From NCBI RefSeq assembly GCF_026210795.1, contig NC_089433.1, positions 2,133,001-2,197,000 on the forward strand: a stretch of 64,000 bases of DNA. The letters run 5' to 3'. The position numbers and the translations under genes are program-made. Under the pieces are notes generated by a model. The model did no database searches. It was not told where the DNA came from and saw only the letters and a list, made by a program, of their open reading frames with translations. This document shows, one piece after another, positions 21,556 to 31,664 of the stretch. Source of the DNA: Rhizophagus irregularis. Taxonomy: Eukaryota > Glomeromycota > Glomeromycetes > Glomerales > Glomeraceae. Positions within the stretch are counted from its first letter, which is position 1; each line of letters begins with the position of its first letter.

Positions 21556-21831
21556 CTAATTTTGTGAGCATGCGAAGCCCTGCGTTATATGATGTTAATA
21601 AAAAATTTTCTAACTACTAGTAATATATATAAGTTCCTCTCCCAATAAAATGTAGCTTTAAAGGATGTTTTATTCAATGCTTTATTTTTACATATAGTTC
21701 ATAGTACTTTTTACATTTTTTACTCTTGATAAATACAATAAAAAAGCTAACTGTTACATTAATAGCAATTATATTAGTAGAAAATCTATTTGTTACAATT
21801 ATTTGTTAATACATTTAACGTTAGGCAGTTT

Positions 21832-22296
21832 TTATGGTTTATCACCAACTGCGACAACTCTTATAATGTGGTTGGCGCCTTTGGGAAATTTAATACCATG
21901 TTCCCATTCCTTTGGGATATCAATAATGGAAGGGACTTTTGGGACGTATAAAATTCCGACTAATTCACACCTATAATCAGCTACTTCGTCACCTTTACTG
22001 TTCAATGCTTCAATAGTGAACCCAAGTGTTGCAAGCCTAATCAGTAGTTGTCGATAACCATGACGTAGGTTCTTGACCGTTAGTTTGATTTCACCTATCT
22101 CGATTGAAACAATTTTCATATCAAGATAACTTGTTGGCCTTCCACGAACGTCCAATTCAAGAACTTCGTAGAATGGTGCCTAAAAAATTATATATAACAA
22201 ACAAGAGTTAGTATATTTTATAACAATTTCAAATTACACTCTCAAAAGTGTATATATAAATACATGATCATTCTCTATGGCTATTTTTGGATCCAT
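21832..22296 (-). CDS. Hypothetical protein, two exons, 126 residues
   Basis: Exon 1 is 22296-22264 (33 nt, MDPKIAIENDH) and exon 2 is 22179-21832. The intron starts GTATTT and ends TTTTAG, phase 0. The protein is beta-rich (IVSIEIGEIKLTVKNL, ELVGILYVPKVPSI) with no signal peptide or membrane segment. No family is recognised. The clean two-exon structure suggests a real gene. The stretch 21556-21831 beside it is empty. Confidence 0.5.
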
Positions 22297-22598
22297 GATA
22301 TACGAAGTGATCAACATCACACCCAAGGATCTTGTATTTGCGAGAAATAGACGATTTTCTGACGAACTATGCTCTAATTAGCAAAATTAAGTTAAATTTT
22401 GATTTACTATCAAACTTTAGTCTAAATAAACTTACTCTCTTGATAAGCTTCCCAGACATTGAGAGATTTTTCCGCTCTATTAGCGAGGGCATTGAGATTT
22501 ATAATAAAATTATTGTCTTGAGGTAACGAACGAATATAATTTATTGATTCTTTAAGTTTCATTTTCATATTTATATTCTGTTCAAGAAGTGCAAAAAA

Positions 22599-23476
22599 TT
22601 ATGGTAAATAAGAATCATGTGTAAAAACCATCTCATAATAATTATATTCACTTACATAAATATAGTCTGAAACTTTGTCAGCACGGTATACTTGAACATA
22701 TATCGGAGTTTCAAATTTTGGTTTTTCATTGGAGAGTTTTTTTCGTGGTAAAGAAAGTCGTACAAGACCATTAAGATCTGATATTTCAAACTTAGAAGAG
22801 TATTGGGAACCGCTTATTTTAGCAATTTCAAGCCGAGCGGATGCTTCATAAACGCTTCCAAAGTCAGATCTCATAAGATCCATTTTGTCATCAAGATTTT
22901 TCAGTGCACTATTCAGATCTGCACATATAGTTTAATAAAGGAAAAGGTTATTAGAAGCAATGGATCAAAAAATCAAGTCAGGATAGTTCACTCGCGTTGA
23001 CCAAAATTATTACGGCTCACTTACCAATACCGGGTTGCTCTACGATAACGCGAATGTGTTTTTTGAGCGGGTTTGACAATAAGAAGCAGGAAAGAAAAGC
23101 ACAAGAATAAGTAAGTATTCGGTATTATTGGCGAATATGACAGAAGACGAAAAAAATATTTTATTTTGACTCAAATACCTTGCCCTTTGTCATTAATTCT
23201 CTTAACTAAATTCGCTATTGCTCCAGCCGGTCCGCCAAGAAGATTGTAAGGAGGATTGACAAGCTTTTGTTCGGTCAAGCCGAGGAAGGCAAGACCAGCG
23301 ACTCTGTTATCTTCGATTATCTTGATATCACTAGGCTCAATATCCAAGACTTCTTTATTCTCTTGTAAGAAATCAAGAACCTCCTTCCTCTTCCATTTCA
23401 TAACATTTTCAATTGACGGGAGACTATCTGAAAAAGTACTTGTAGTTGTAACAGGAATACTTGTAACACCAGACAT
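22599..23476 (-). CDS. SAM-like domain protein, multi-exon (incomplete model)
   Basis: Exon 1 (23476-23179) starts with ATG. After a T/S-rich leader it has a SAM-like helical domain (VMKWKRKEVLDFLQENKE ... AGLAFLGLTEQKL ... GGPAGAIANLVKRI). The last exon (22918-22599) begins after a clear TGTGCAG acceptor and reads SALKNLDDKMDLMRSDFGS and on to the stop. A small middle exon near 23068-23029 (KKHIRVIVEQPGI, donor GTAAGT, phase 1) fits the last exon, but I see no acceptor AG for it, so the model is incomplete or the gene is degenerate. SAM domains mediate protein-protein contact. The family is typical of Rhizophagus expansions, by recollection. Confidence 0.5.
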
Positions 23477-23563
23477 GTTGTACAGTTCAAAAAAGAAATA
23501 ATTTGCTTGAAAGAGTAACACGAATAGAGGATATATTTATGAGAAATCAATTGTCGCACAGAT

Positions 23564-23952
23564 CAGGGACGATGATTTTATGATGTGATAAAACACAAAT
23601 TATTTATGTGCTAAAACAAAATTATGCGATTTAATTTTTTTCAAAAAAACTTCACATTATGTGATATTATTTGACGAAATGTGCATATTATTCGAAAAAA
23701 TGCTTCATCCGTTCATAAAAATGTGAATTTATTTTTGTAATCACGTGGAAATTACAACCATGACATCACAAAATAATTCTGATAACGGCGGAAACTTCAG
23801 AAAAAACTGGTATTTTACTGCGGAATATGCGTTTTTAATATAGGAGGTATAAATTATGCGATATTATGCTGTGATAAAACTAAATTATGCATTATCGCAT
23901 ATATTATTCGTTTTATGTGAAATTATGCAATCACATAAAATCATCGTCCCTG
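23564..23952. mobile_element. hAT-type MITE, 389 bp, with perfect 8-bp target duplication
   Basis: The ends CAGGGACGATGATTTTATG and the inverted CATAAAATCATCGTCCCTG bound a non-coding AT-rich body with further inverted words (TGTGATAAAA / TTATCACA). The 8 bp GCACAGAT occur directly on both sides (23556-23563 and 23953-23960). An 8-bp duplication is the hallmark of hAT superfamily insertion. The copy looks young, as the duplication and TIRs are intact. The hAT-like transposase tail at the left edge of the window shows that a relevant family exists in the genome, but no link is shown. Confidence 0.88.
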
Positions 23953-24276
23953 GCACAGATTGATCTGACTCATCAGTTGATCAGTTACGCAATGACTTCA
24001 TAAAAAAAGTGTTAAACTTTGAGATCGTGACGCGTGTCACAAGTCGTAGTTTTACATATCAGGTGATAAGCGAGAAAAATACTTTATTAATACATGCGAA
24101 AAAAATAAATATCAAAATCTTTCGTCGCACAGAGGTGAGAAAAATAACAATATCTTTCTGCGCATTCAGATGATCGATGCTGGTCGCTTTTTTGAAAACA
24201 TAATTTTATTATATAAGCCACATGCAAACAGGTACTAGCCACATGATGTTAAGTCGTTGTATAAGCCACGTAAAGA

Positions 24277-24690
24277 TTAATCAAGGTTAAAGTCTTTTCG
24301 ATCAATACACTCTTTAAATTTATATATCTTCTGAGGAATCGTAATTTCCGGATTCTCGTCATACCATACTTCAAGAAGATAAATTCCATTAAGCTGACAT
24401 AAGGTTCTTTTTTTCCGATCACGATCAACAATATCTTCGAGTTTTTTGACATCTTTATACCAGCTAGTATTATGAAGCCGATGTTGTGCCCCTTGCACTT
24501 CTAATGCCATTCGATGATGTCGGAAGAAAGCATCAAGTTCTAATCCCCTCATAAAAGATGGTCGGTATTCAACAATGGGTTCCTCTCCAAGCAATACTTG
24601 AGCAATTAGAATACATTTCTCCTGAAATTTACGATTTTTCTTTGATTCCAATTCTTTTTTAAGTTCATCTATATCTTGTTCCAATTTCAC
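24277..24690 (-). CDS. EDxHD/Vsr-like PD-(D/E)XK nuclease-domain protein
   Basis: About 137 codons, open from 24690. No ATG is present there (the first codon is GTG), so the 5' end is uncertain or truncated. A short coiled coil (DIDELKKELESKKN) is followed by a nuclease-like core: ELDAFFRHHRMALEVQGAQH, then DRDRKKRTLC, then IYLLEVWYDE. The pattern D ... E-x-Q-G-x-Q-H ... D-R-x-K-K is the same as in the tail of the integrase at 10538-12187. It may cut DNA or be an inactive relative. Its upstream sequence matches that of a coiled-coil relic at 38862. Confidence 0.55.
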   Translation of the reverse strand: MKLEQDIDELKKELESKKNRKFQEKCILIAQVLLGEEPIVEYRPSFMRGLELDAFFRHHRMALEVQGAQHRLHNTSWYKDVKKLEDIVDRDRKKRTLCQLNGIYLLEVWYDENPEITIPQKIYKFKECIDRKDFNLD

Positions 24691-24815
24691 AACTCTTAAA
24701 AAAATATGTGTTTTTGGGCGAACCGAGTTCGCTGAAATTTGCCAAGAAAATTTTTTATTATTACATGCAAAAAAATAAATACAAAGGTTCGGGACGTAGC
24801 CCGGGATACATGACT
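24691..24815 (-). promoter_or_regulatory. 5' module shared with the locus at 38862
   Basis: Words on the plus strand here (AAAAAAATATGTGTTTTTGG, GCTGAAATT, TTTTTTATTATTACATGCAA, AAATAAATACAAAG) recur in the same order at about 38908-38990. Both lie upstream of minus-strand coiled-coil-starting frames. It is probably a promoter/5' UTR module spread by duplication. Confidence 0.4.
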
Positions 24816-24844
24816 AAATTCTATCCTATGACCCGCACGCAAAA

Positions 24845-25473
24845 TCATTCCTTAATAAATTTTTTCGTCCTTGCTCTCTTACTATCCGGAGAATCATCAA
24901 CTTCGACCCTATCCTTCAACAAGCCAACGATTACCCCCATAACCTTTTTAACACCACGGCGAAGTTCCGCATCATCTTTCATTATTTTCTCGTTAAGTGC
25001 TATGTGATAGTCGTCTTTCGAGCAATAGATCCTTTCCGGTGTGTACATGAGGAAGTACCAGTCAGAGGCTAAAACAAAAAAGGCACAAGTTAGTATATAC
25101 GAATGATGGATAAAAAAATCACACAAAGGACTGAAAATCTCTACCCGTAGTCACGATCCCATAGAGATAGTCAAACTCATCATCGAATGCCACGGATGCT
25201 TTCCTTTTTCTCGTGTTTGTATGGTGAGAGCTTTCGAGTTGCATTATGTTCTGCATGAATCCCGCCACCAAATCCTTTTGTTTTCCCTCGGTTATGGCTA
25301 TCAACTCCTCATTGACGACATCTATGACTTTCTTGATTGCGTAATCGACTCGGCCAGATGCTTCTTCGCCTACGACTTCGAACTGAAGTAAAATATAAAA
25401 TTTTATTAAAATTTTAAAAATCTCAAGAAGAAAAAGAAGAGAATTATAATAGTTTCTTTAAAGCGAGGTTTTC

Positions 25474-25508
<35 letters not shown>

Positions 25509-26099
25509 GTCCATGGTAATTCCTTTCTTAGTGATTCTTTTGGCGATATAGATGGATGCATATAATATTGGGGAAATATACTCGCAACGCACAGCCTCAT
25601 TCCTACCAGTTGCAGAACCTATAATTCCCATCCTACGTTTTATCTCTGTTATACACTGCTCCAGCTCCTCGTCTTCATCGTCAATTTCCACAGGCTCTGG
25701 CTCAAAGGGCGGAATTTTTGTTATTTCATTGCTATCGATCCCATACTTGCGCAACACCTCACTCAACTCTTTCTTAGTCTTGTACGAGGAGAACGACCTC
25801 AGCTTTTTCTCCTTGCACTCCCTAGCGAAGTCTACGAGAGCAGTTGCAGGTCCCAATTTCATTCCATGACGCTCAAGCTCTTCTTTGGTTATCTTGAAGA
25901 AGGTACGGCCATTAACCTCTTCATTTTCTAATATTTTAAGAGCTGACTCGCTAAGTCCTAAGTCCTCCTGACCCTTCAGAAACTCTATAAGCTTGGCCGT
26001 GTCATATTTTTTAATTTCGTCCGCGAGCGAGACCGTCTCATTTCCAGCAACAGTAGTAGAGGTGGAAGCTGGAGTATAAGGTGTACTAGTTTCAGACAT
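24845..26099 (-). CDS. SAM plus PD-(D/E)XK-type protein, three exons
   Basis: Exon 1 is 26099-25506, exon 2 is 25382-25145 and exon 3 is 25068-24845. The sum is 1,056 nt (351 residues) and the phases fit. Residues about 30-110 form a SAM-like domain (YDTAKLIEFLKGQEDLGLSE ... GPATALVDFARECKEKKL). Then come a linker (RSFSSYKTKKELSEVL), an acidic hinge, and a nuclease-like region with EGKQ (ELIAITEGKQKDLV), a typical E-x-K of the PD-(D/E)XK fold. Intron 2 is GT-AG (GGTAGAG donor). Intron 1 has a CAG acceptor, but its 5' end is a 28-base T run on this strand with no GT, so splicing of this copy is doubtful unless the run is a sequencing artefact. Function is unknown. Related proteins are a large family in Rhizophagus (recollection). 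Confidence 0.6.
25478..25505. repeat. Homopolymer run of 28 A
   Basis: An uninterrupted A run on the plus strand, directly next to the predicted end of exon 1 of the minus-strand SAM gene. Its exact length is likely unreliable. Confidence 0.9.
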
Positions 26100-26357
26100 A
26101 GTGCTTTTATAGGGATATTTGGCTCGGTAAAAAATAGTGTTACGTCCGGAGGAAAATAGAGTTTTATTTCTAGTGGGAACGCAGGTGTTAGTATAGGTTT
26201 TTATGTAGCACAGGCATTACATCATTACACGTGACCGGGCTCTCATGTACATTCAATAAAATAATAATCCTTTATTTATAAAATAAATCGTTGCCGGAAG
26301 TCGGCCTACAATACATAAAAACTATTACATAGCATGACGTAAATAAAAAAATTCTAA

Positions 26358-26795
26358 TTATTTGTGTGGCACTGTTTCAGTAGGAGGATACACGATAACA
26401 TTGATTCCCTTTTCACCGGAATAGATACGTTGGGGCTGAATGGGAAAATGAATAAAAATTCTATCTTGCGGTTCCATTTCTACTGACCCATCTACTATGA
26501 ATACGTTGTTGTTTCTTAAGGTGTTGATTATAACGCTATCGGCTACAAACCCAACCTTATATAAGGCCAAACTGGTCGAATCAATATCTTGAAATCGATC
26601 TAGACGATGGTTTCTGATTGCCTCCGCAAGAGAAGAAACTCGATTGTTATTGGCATTAGATATTGTTACTTCGAAGATATCGTTCACCCCCTCACCAGGA
26701 ATGAAACAATTAAGAATAATGTCTCCGCCGGCGAGAAACTTTTCAAGCTTGTCAGAAGTCTTGGACTTATCGGGTACTTCAGCCTTATCAGACAT
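26358..26795 (-). CDS. Crinkler (CRN) N-terminal-domain protein
   Basis: 145 residues from ATG to stop. The core IILNCFIPGEGVNDIFEVTI, then AEAIRNHRLDRFQDIDSTSL and LALYKV, matches the ubiquitin-like CRN N domain (L-x-C-x-x-x-G, then a Lys/Arg helix, then DIDxxxLxLxKV). In oomycetes this domain heads effector proteins. In Rhizophagus it heads many proteins. Here it stands alone, with no C-terminal effector domain seen downstream. The role is unknown. It could act in signalling or as a partner of other CRN proteins. Confidence 0.65.
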   Translation of the reverse strand: MSDKAEVPDKSKTSDKLEKFLAGGDIILNCFIPGEGVNDIFEVTISNANNNRVSSLAEAIRNHRLDRFQDIDSTSLALYKVGFVADSVIINTLRNNNVFIVDGSVEMEPQDRIFIHFPIQPQRIYSGEKGINVIVYPPTETVPHK

Positions 26796-27506
26796 CTTGC
26801 TTTCCTAAATACAAGGCCCATGGTGAGAAAAAACTCGCTCCCATTCATAACTGGTCCCAGAGGGACCCTCTCTGGCATATACATACCTTATTTTGCGTTA
26901 TTTTACGGGAATGTTTTTTGCGGAAAGTTGGCTGAACTTCCACATACCTCTACATGCTTTATATCTTGCTGGGAAAAAGAGCGCCAAGCCGAAGTTAAGG
27001 AGGTATGAGGCGTAATTAGTATTGTCGTCTGATGCCAAGAGTTCTATGAAAGCACATGCAAATGAAATCTTCAAACCCTTTCACATGGAGATCTACCGGA
27101 AAGACATAGTTGCTCTTACGCCTGGCGATCTCGGAATTGCGTGTCCCTCAGCCTTTCATAACATATGCTTTTATCGTCACTATTTACTTTTAGAGTTGGT
27201 CCTGTGTTGCATGTAGACCTCCTTTCAAGCGAAGCGCCTGTGAAGCAGGCCATTTTTCTCATGATTGTTCAGGAAAAAATAAAGAATAAAGGTTAATATG
27301 TTTTTTCGATATATATGCAAAAATTATTATGTCGCACAAGACCTGTCTGGTGATCCACTTATTTTTCTGTCGCACAGGAGTGGCCCAGCAAATTCTTCCG
27401 AGCTGATGATCACTATCCCGGGTTGACGATCAGTATTCCGGACTCGGCCATAGGCACCTTCGGTAAAATTTTCCACATTAAATATATTACTTTACTATTA
27501 ACAATC
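26796..27506. other. Region between the CRN gene and the next gene
   Basis: Contains GC-richer sequence with short open frames on both strands but no recognisable protein. The words TCGCACAGGAGTGG (27371) and GACGATCAGTATTCCGGACT (27424) recur in altered form near 28150-28230 and 29165, which suggests related 5' flanks around the cargo genes. Confidence 0.3.
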
Positions 27507-28142
27507 ATGATGAATAACAATACTAATAAATCTCCTATGAAAGAATCTCTTGATCAATTATATGAAGTATTTTTATATAAGAAGAAGGATATAATAGCTA
27601 TTCAGAAAAAGCTTGGTATTAATATCAATGCAAATCAAGAGGCAGTGCGTCAAAGCAAGGAAGAGATAACACTTGCCGATTCATATGAGTTGTTGTTAGA
27701 CTTGGTGGGAGATATGTTACCAATACAGGAGGAACTCAACATCGAAGGCAATCCCATTCTAGAGGTGGAACTTAGGAGTTATAAAGCTTCTACGGATATT
27801 TCATATAGAGAAATATATAATTTGCTTTTATACCTGGAAGAGGATATAATAACAATTCAGGATGAACTCAGTATTATTGGTTATTCTAATCAAGAAAGGG
27901 CAGAAGAAGTCGATGAAAAAGCAAGAGCATATCTCCAAAAGTTTGAGGAATTCCACGGTCCATCAGAAGATGTTCCAATTGTGATTTTACAGAAATATGG
28001 TGAAATGGGGGTAAATAAAATTCGGTTTACTGGAGAGGGGCATCCGCTATTTCCAAATCTCTCTCCTCAACAATTACACGAAATTTTTGTAAAAAATTCA
28101 ACTAGCACCGGACAGTGCCCATGTCTAGAACAGGTTAGCTAA
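27507..28142 (+). CDS. Hypothetical helical-repeat protein, 211 residues
   Basis: Starts at the ATG of MMNNNTNKSPMKE. The frame is open upstream but a start there is less likely. Three related segments occur: LYEVFLYKKKDIIAIQKKLG, LLLDLVGDMLPIQEELNI and LLLYLEEDIITIQDELSI. Each has the form hydrophobic-rich helix, then D-I/M-x-x-I-Q-x-x-L. This indicates an internal triplication of about 50 residues per unit. An acidic C-terminal part follows. No family is recognised. Confidence 0.45.
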   Translation: MMNNNTNKSPMKESLDQLYEVFLYKKKDIIAIQKKLGININANQEAVRQSKEEITLADSYELLLDLVGDMLPIQEELNIEGNPILEVELRSYKASTDISYREIYNLLLYLEEDIITIQDELSIIGYSNQERAEEVDEKARAYLQKFEEFHGPSEDVPIVILQKYGEMGVNKIRFTGEGHPLFPNLSPQQLHEIFVKNSTSTGQCPCLEQVS

Positions 28143-28200
28143 TCTATATTTTTTGTCGTACAGAAGCACTGTACATGCATGTGGCTCAGCAAAAATCTAA

Positions 28201-29111
28201 TTAATGATCATCGCTCCGGACTATTGATCTAGCCAACCCTGGATCGGAATACCACTGCAAGTTACCTCGACCTAAAAGATTCTGAAGACTCCGAGCTAAA
28301 ATCTGTCTACTAGCAACGTTGTTCTGTGTAAGATGATTTCTAACTAGTCCAATGAGATCAGGAGGCGTTAAAGTTTCCATAAAATTCTCTACATGGATAT
28401 TTGGATTAAGAGAAATGAGCTGATCTACGGCTTCTTTGCTAATATAAATACACCCTTCCAAATTGAGATACTTTATGTTAAGACAAGATCTAGCAATTTC
28501 TTTGATAGTTATATCAGTAATTTCACAAAAGCCAAGGTAGAGATGCTGGAGCCTTGGGCAGGAACGAATAATATTGCAAATTGATTGTTCGGAAAATTCT
28601 GTATGGTTAGAGATATTTAGATATTCTAGTTTGTGGCATAATTCTGCGATTGCAGTTAGACCTATATCATTTTTCCCCGTAATCCCCATAAAGTGGATAT
28701 ATTGAGATACTTCAAATTTGGGTATGATTTCGCTATTAGCTTTAGAGTTTTACCAATACAGTCCGTACTTCCTTCAAAATCTAAATGAATTATATTTTGG
28801 AAAGTATGCACAATGCCTTTGATTTTTTTATTTGAAAGTGAATAGTAGTGTGTTATTTTAAGATGGGTTAGTTTTGAGCTATAAACTGGTTTTCTTCCTC
28901 CTCCGGGTACTATTTTTAAAAATCTTTCTAATCGAGTTCGATCTTCTTCTTCCCATCCTTTTAGCTCAATACGCCTCCATAGGATAGGGGCACCACATCT
29001 GTACCAAAGCCGGCTAACAAATAGAGCAGGGTATAGTGACTTATCTATTGCTAAGAAATATAGAATTCGCTCTAATAGTTCCGGTAAATTAAAAATGCTT
29101 GAATGCGCCAT
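28201..29111 (-). pseudogene. F-box / leucine-rich-repeat protein
   Basis: Starts with ATG at 29111. The first ~45 residues are an F-box (FNLPELLERILYFLAIDKSL ... LFVSRLWYRCGAPILWRRIE), followed by leucine-rich repeats of the cysteine-containing kind ([42 protein letters not shown]). Such proteins are substrate receptors of SCF ubiquitin ligases. The gene reads in two frames that overlap at 28662-28689, so one frame change interrupts it about halfway. It is either a young pseudogene or contains a sequencing error. F-box genes are expanded in these fungi (recollection). Confidence 0.65.
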
Positions 29112-29289
29112 AAATATTCTATTTTATATGTTGTATCTTAAACGAAAAAATAAAATTACGCATATTGATGATCACTACTTCGGATAATCGTTATTCTACA
29201 TGGGTTCATACTTTGAATGGGATCGCAAAATTATCGTCTAATAATAGTTTTGAATTGCATATATCCAAAATTGCACCATTTTCTCGAAA

Positions 29290-29923
29290 CTAAGACCCTC
29301 CTAAAATTAAATCAGGTCCCGGCCAATCTGGTCCAACAACTATGAATTCACTGGGTGTGCTTTTATGTTTCTCACCATCATTAAAGCCGATATGCAGATT
29401 AACTTTTCCTATTATGGAATAGGTTGCATCCAGAGTTTTAATGCTATTATTTTCATCATGATATGCAATTCCTAATTCACCAATATGTTTTTTGGCTAAT
29501 GCAATTTACATTGGCGCATGTATCAATTGATGCCTGGGTGGGACTATTTTCTTCGACTACACAATTCACGAATACCATTTTTATTATAGCATATATAATA
29601 TCCAAATATAAAAAATAAATTTCTATCACTGCGGACTGGCATTTATCGGATAGCTAATTAGCCTTATTTTTTATTATATGCATTTTCTCCTGATCTTTCT
29701 TTTGGGCTAGGCGCTTCCTAATTCTTTGATGCTTAATCATGTTTACTATCTCATCAATATCAGAATCGGATGAACTGGATTCGGATGAACTACTCTCGGA
29801 TGACGAACTATATTCAGATGAACTAGTCTCGGATGAGCTTGATTTAGATGAACTACTCTCAGATGAAGTAGACTTGGGCGGGATATTGGTTAAGGCTGTT
29901 AGATGCTTTTGATCACTTTCCAT
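29290..29923 (-). pseudogene. Serine-rich acidic plus retropepsin-like remnant
   Basis: An ATG at 29923 opens a short protein dominated by a run of S, E and D (ETSSSEYSSSSESSSS and so on) with a basic end. Downstream on the same strand (about 29590-29290) lies a retropepsin-like remnant with blocks such as FIVVGPDWPGPDLILGGS. Together these resemble the nucleocapsid-tail plus protease part of a Gag-Pro protein, a second one in this element besides 7230-10507. Broken, treated as a fossil. Confidence 0.45.
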
Positions 29924-30068
29924 TTTGATTATTTATATGCTAAACTTAATAACTTTGACTGAAAAAATATGCAAAGTGCCTGATTCGACCCACTTCAAAC
30001 TACAATCTGCTTAACCTTTCTCGGTCGTGCCTTCCTTCGTTGCTTATGAGGGATATCCTCGCTCTTTC

Positions 30069-30407
30069 TTAACACAGCGCCTCTTGACCCTTTTTTCCAA
30101 TAAGCGAGAGAACTATTTCATGAATTAAGTCGACCACAGTTTCCCTATCCACACATTCATCCAGATCTTCCACTACATATTCGTCCAGATTTTCCAATTC
30201 ATCTTCTAAGGATCCTACATCTCTTTCCAGTCTTTTTGCCGACTTTTTATACTCGGAATAGTAGTTATCCATTTTTTCATCCAGTGCCCCCATCTTTTCA
30301 GAAAGCGCATTATCCATATCTGCAATCCGCTTAGCAATTTTCTCATATCTGGACACTTCCTGCTCAATGGGTGCACTATCGGATGAGTGGTTTTGGTCGG
30401 TTACCAT
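30069..30407 (-). CDS. Coiled-coil protein, 112 residues
   Basis: ATG to stop in one frame. Residues about 25-85 are strongly heptad-like (ADMDNALSEKMGALDEKMDN, RDVGSLEDELENLDEYVVED). No known domain. Upstream is a T-rich block (TTTTATTTTTTCGCCCAGG on the minus strand) and a CATATATAAAG TATA-like word, a layout shared with the genes starting at 29111 and 31664. Confidence 0.45.
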   Translation of the reverse strand: MVTDQNHSSDSAPIEQEVSRYEKIAKRIADMDNALSEKMGALDEKMDNYYSEYKKSAKRLERDVGSLEDELENLDEYVVEDLDECVDRETVVDLIHEIVLSLIGKKGQEALC

Positions 30408-30600
30408 TTTTACAATACTTTATATATGCTATATCTTGCCTGGGCGAAAAAATAAAATTAATAAATGATACCAGGGTTACCGAAGGTAACGCTCTCCCGA
30501 TCCTAATCATCTAACCCGTTTACAGTATGTGATTAGTTTTCGTCAAAGAACTCGAATGCTTTTGCCTAATCATAAGGTACCCCACGGGGCCTGTAATTGA

Positions 30601-31664
30601 CTATAGTATAGTTTTTTGCAGGGGAGACATGGTTGTCTGCACTGTGGCGAAGTGCTTCACTGCCTCTGATAAATTCTTTGAACCATACAATACAACTGCA
30701 AATACCGCCCCTAATTTGCGCAAAGAACTAGGGAGTAGCGGTTTACCTATTTCAGGGAGAAATTCATCCTTTTTTAGGAATGTATTGAACCATAATATGC
30801 CTGGCTTTCCTGGGTCTCGTAACTGTCCAGAAGAAATTGCTTCCTGAATCCATATAAGCAATTGCTTCGCCCGTTCCTCATTCTTCTCTAGTGATCTAAA
30901 TACTCGAGGAATGTCTTGTTGATCTCGATTTTTCCCATACCCAGTTACGTTTCCATTGAATATGTAAGCAAGTCTTTAATTTCGCCAGGGCGAATACAAA
31001 GCATTATCATTACATCGGCTAGGGCTTGTTTATCGGGTATATTTGACACAACATATGAATCCAGTCTTTCCTTAACCGATTCTAATGAGAAGTGGTCTGG
31101 ATAATAGATCCCTTCATTCTCACGTAACAATCTATTCTCCTTTTGAATTTTATTAGCCGAACAAGTTATGTCTGGAATAAATGTAGCCGAGATAATTTTT
31201 TTTGAGGCTCCGAGGGCTTTCAGTTCTCTTCGAAGTCTAGTGAGGCGTGATAGGCCAGCGCTGGCATTAGAGGCCGTTCCAGATAAGGCCTTGGCTATAA
31301 CTTCTACCTCTTTTTCGCTAATATTATCTCGGATAATACGCTCGGCCAAATCTCTAATAGTCTCTTTCGGTGAAATTTGACACACATTCACTGTTCCCTC
31401 TTCTGGTTCTATTTCCTGAGTGGTATCAGGAGTATTGGAAATGGCTCCTTCTTTTTTCCGATCAGCCGTCTGCTTAGGAATTAATGCAAATACCTGTTTT
31501 TCGCTAAAGTTGTATCCTTTCTTGAAACGACGTCGTGCCTGATCCCTCTTAGTTTTATCCGTCAAAAGGATCTCTAACGCCAGTGCGTGTCGACTGAGCT
31601 CTTCGATACTCATCTCGTTATTGAGCTCGTTTTCTGTTACATATCTAGTAGCGATGCCAGCCAT
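30601..31664 (-). pseudogene. Tyrosine-recombinase-like locus (broken)
   Basis: Starts with ATG at 31664 (MAGIATRYVTENELN). The N-terminal part is basic and helical. The C-terminal part has DVMIMLCIRPGEIKDLL, which matches the box I pattern of tyrosine recombinases (M-x-x-x-x-G/I-R-P-x-E-I). A later part reads SGQLRDPGKPGI ... SLRKLGAVFAVVLYGSKNL, which fits the box II region (L-R-K-x-G-A ... H/Y-G). It is broken about three times. If the call is right, this is a second recombinase in the same element besides the rve integrase. Alternatively it is a host-family relic (Crypton-like). Confidence 0.45.
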
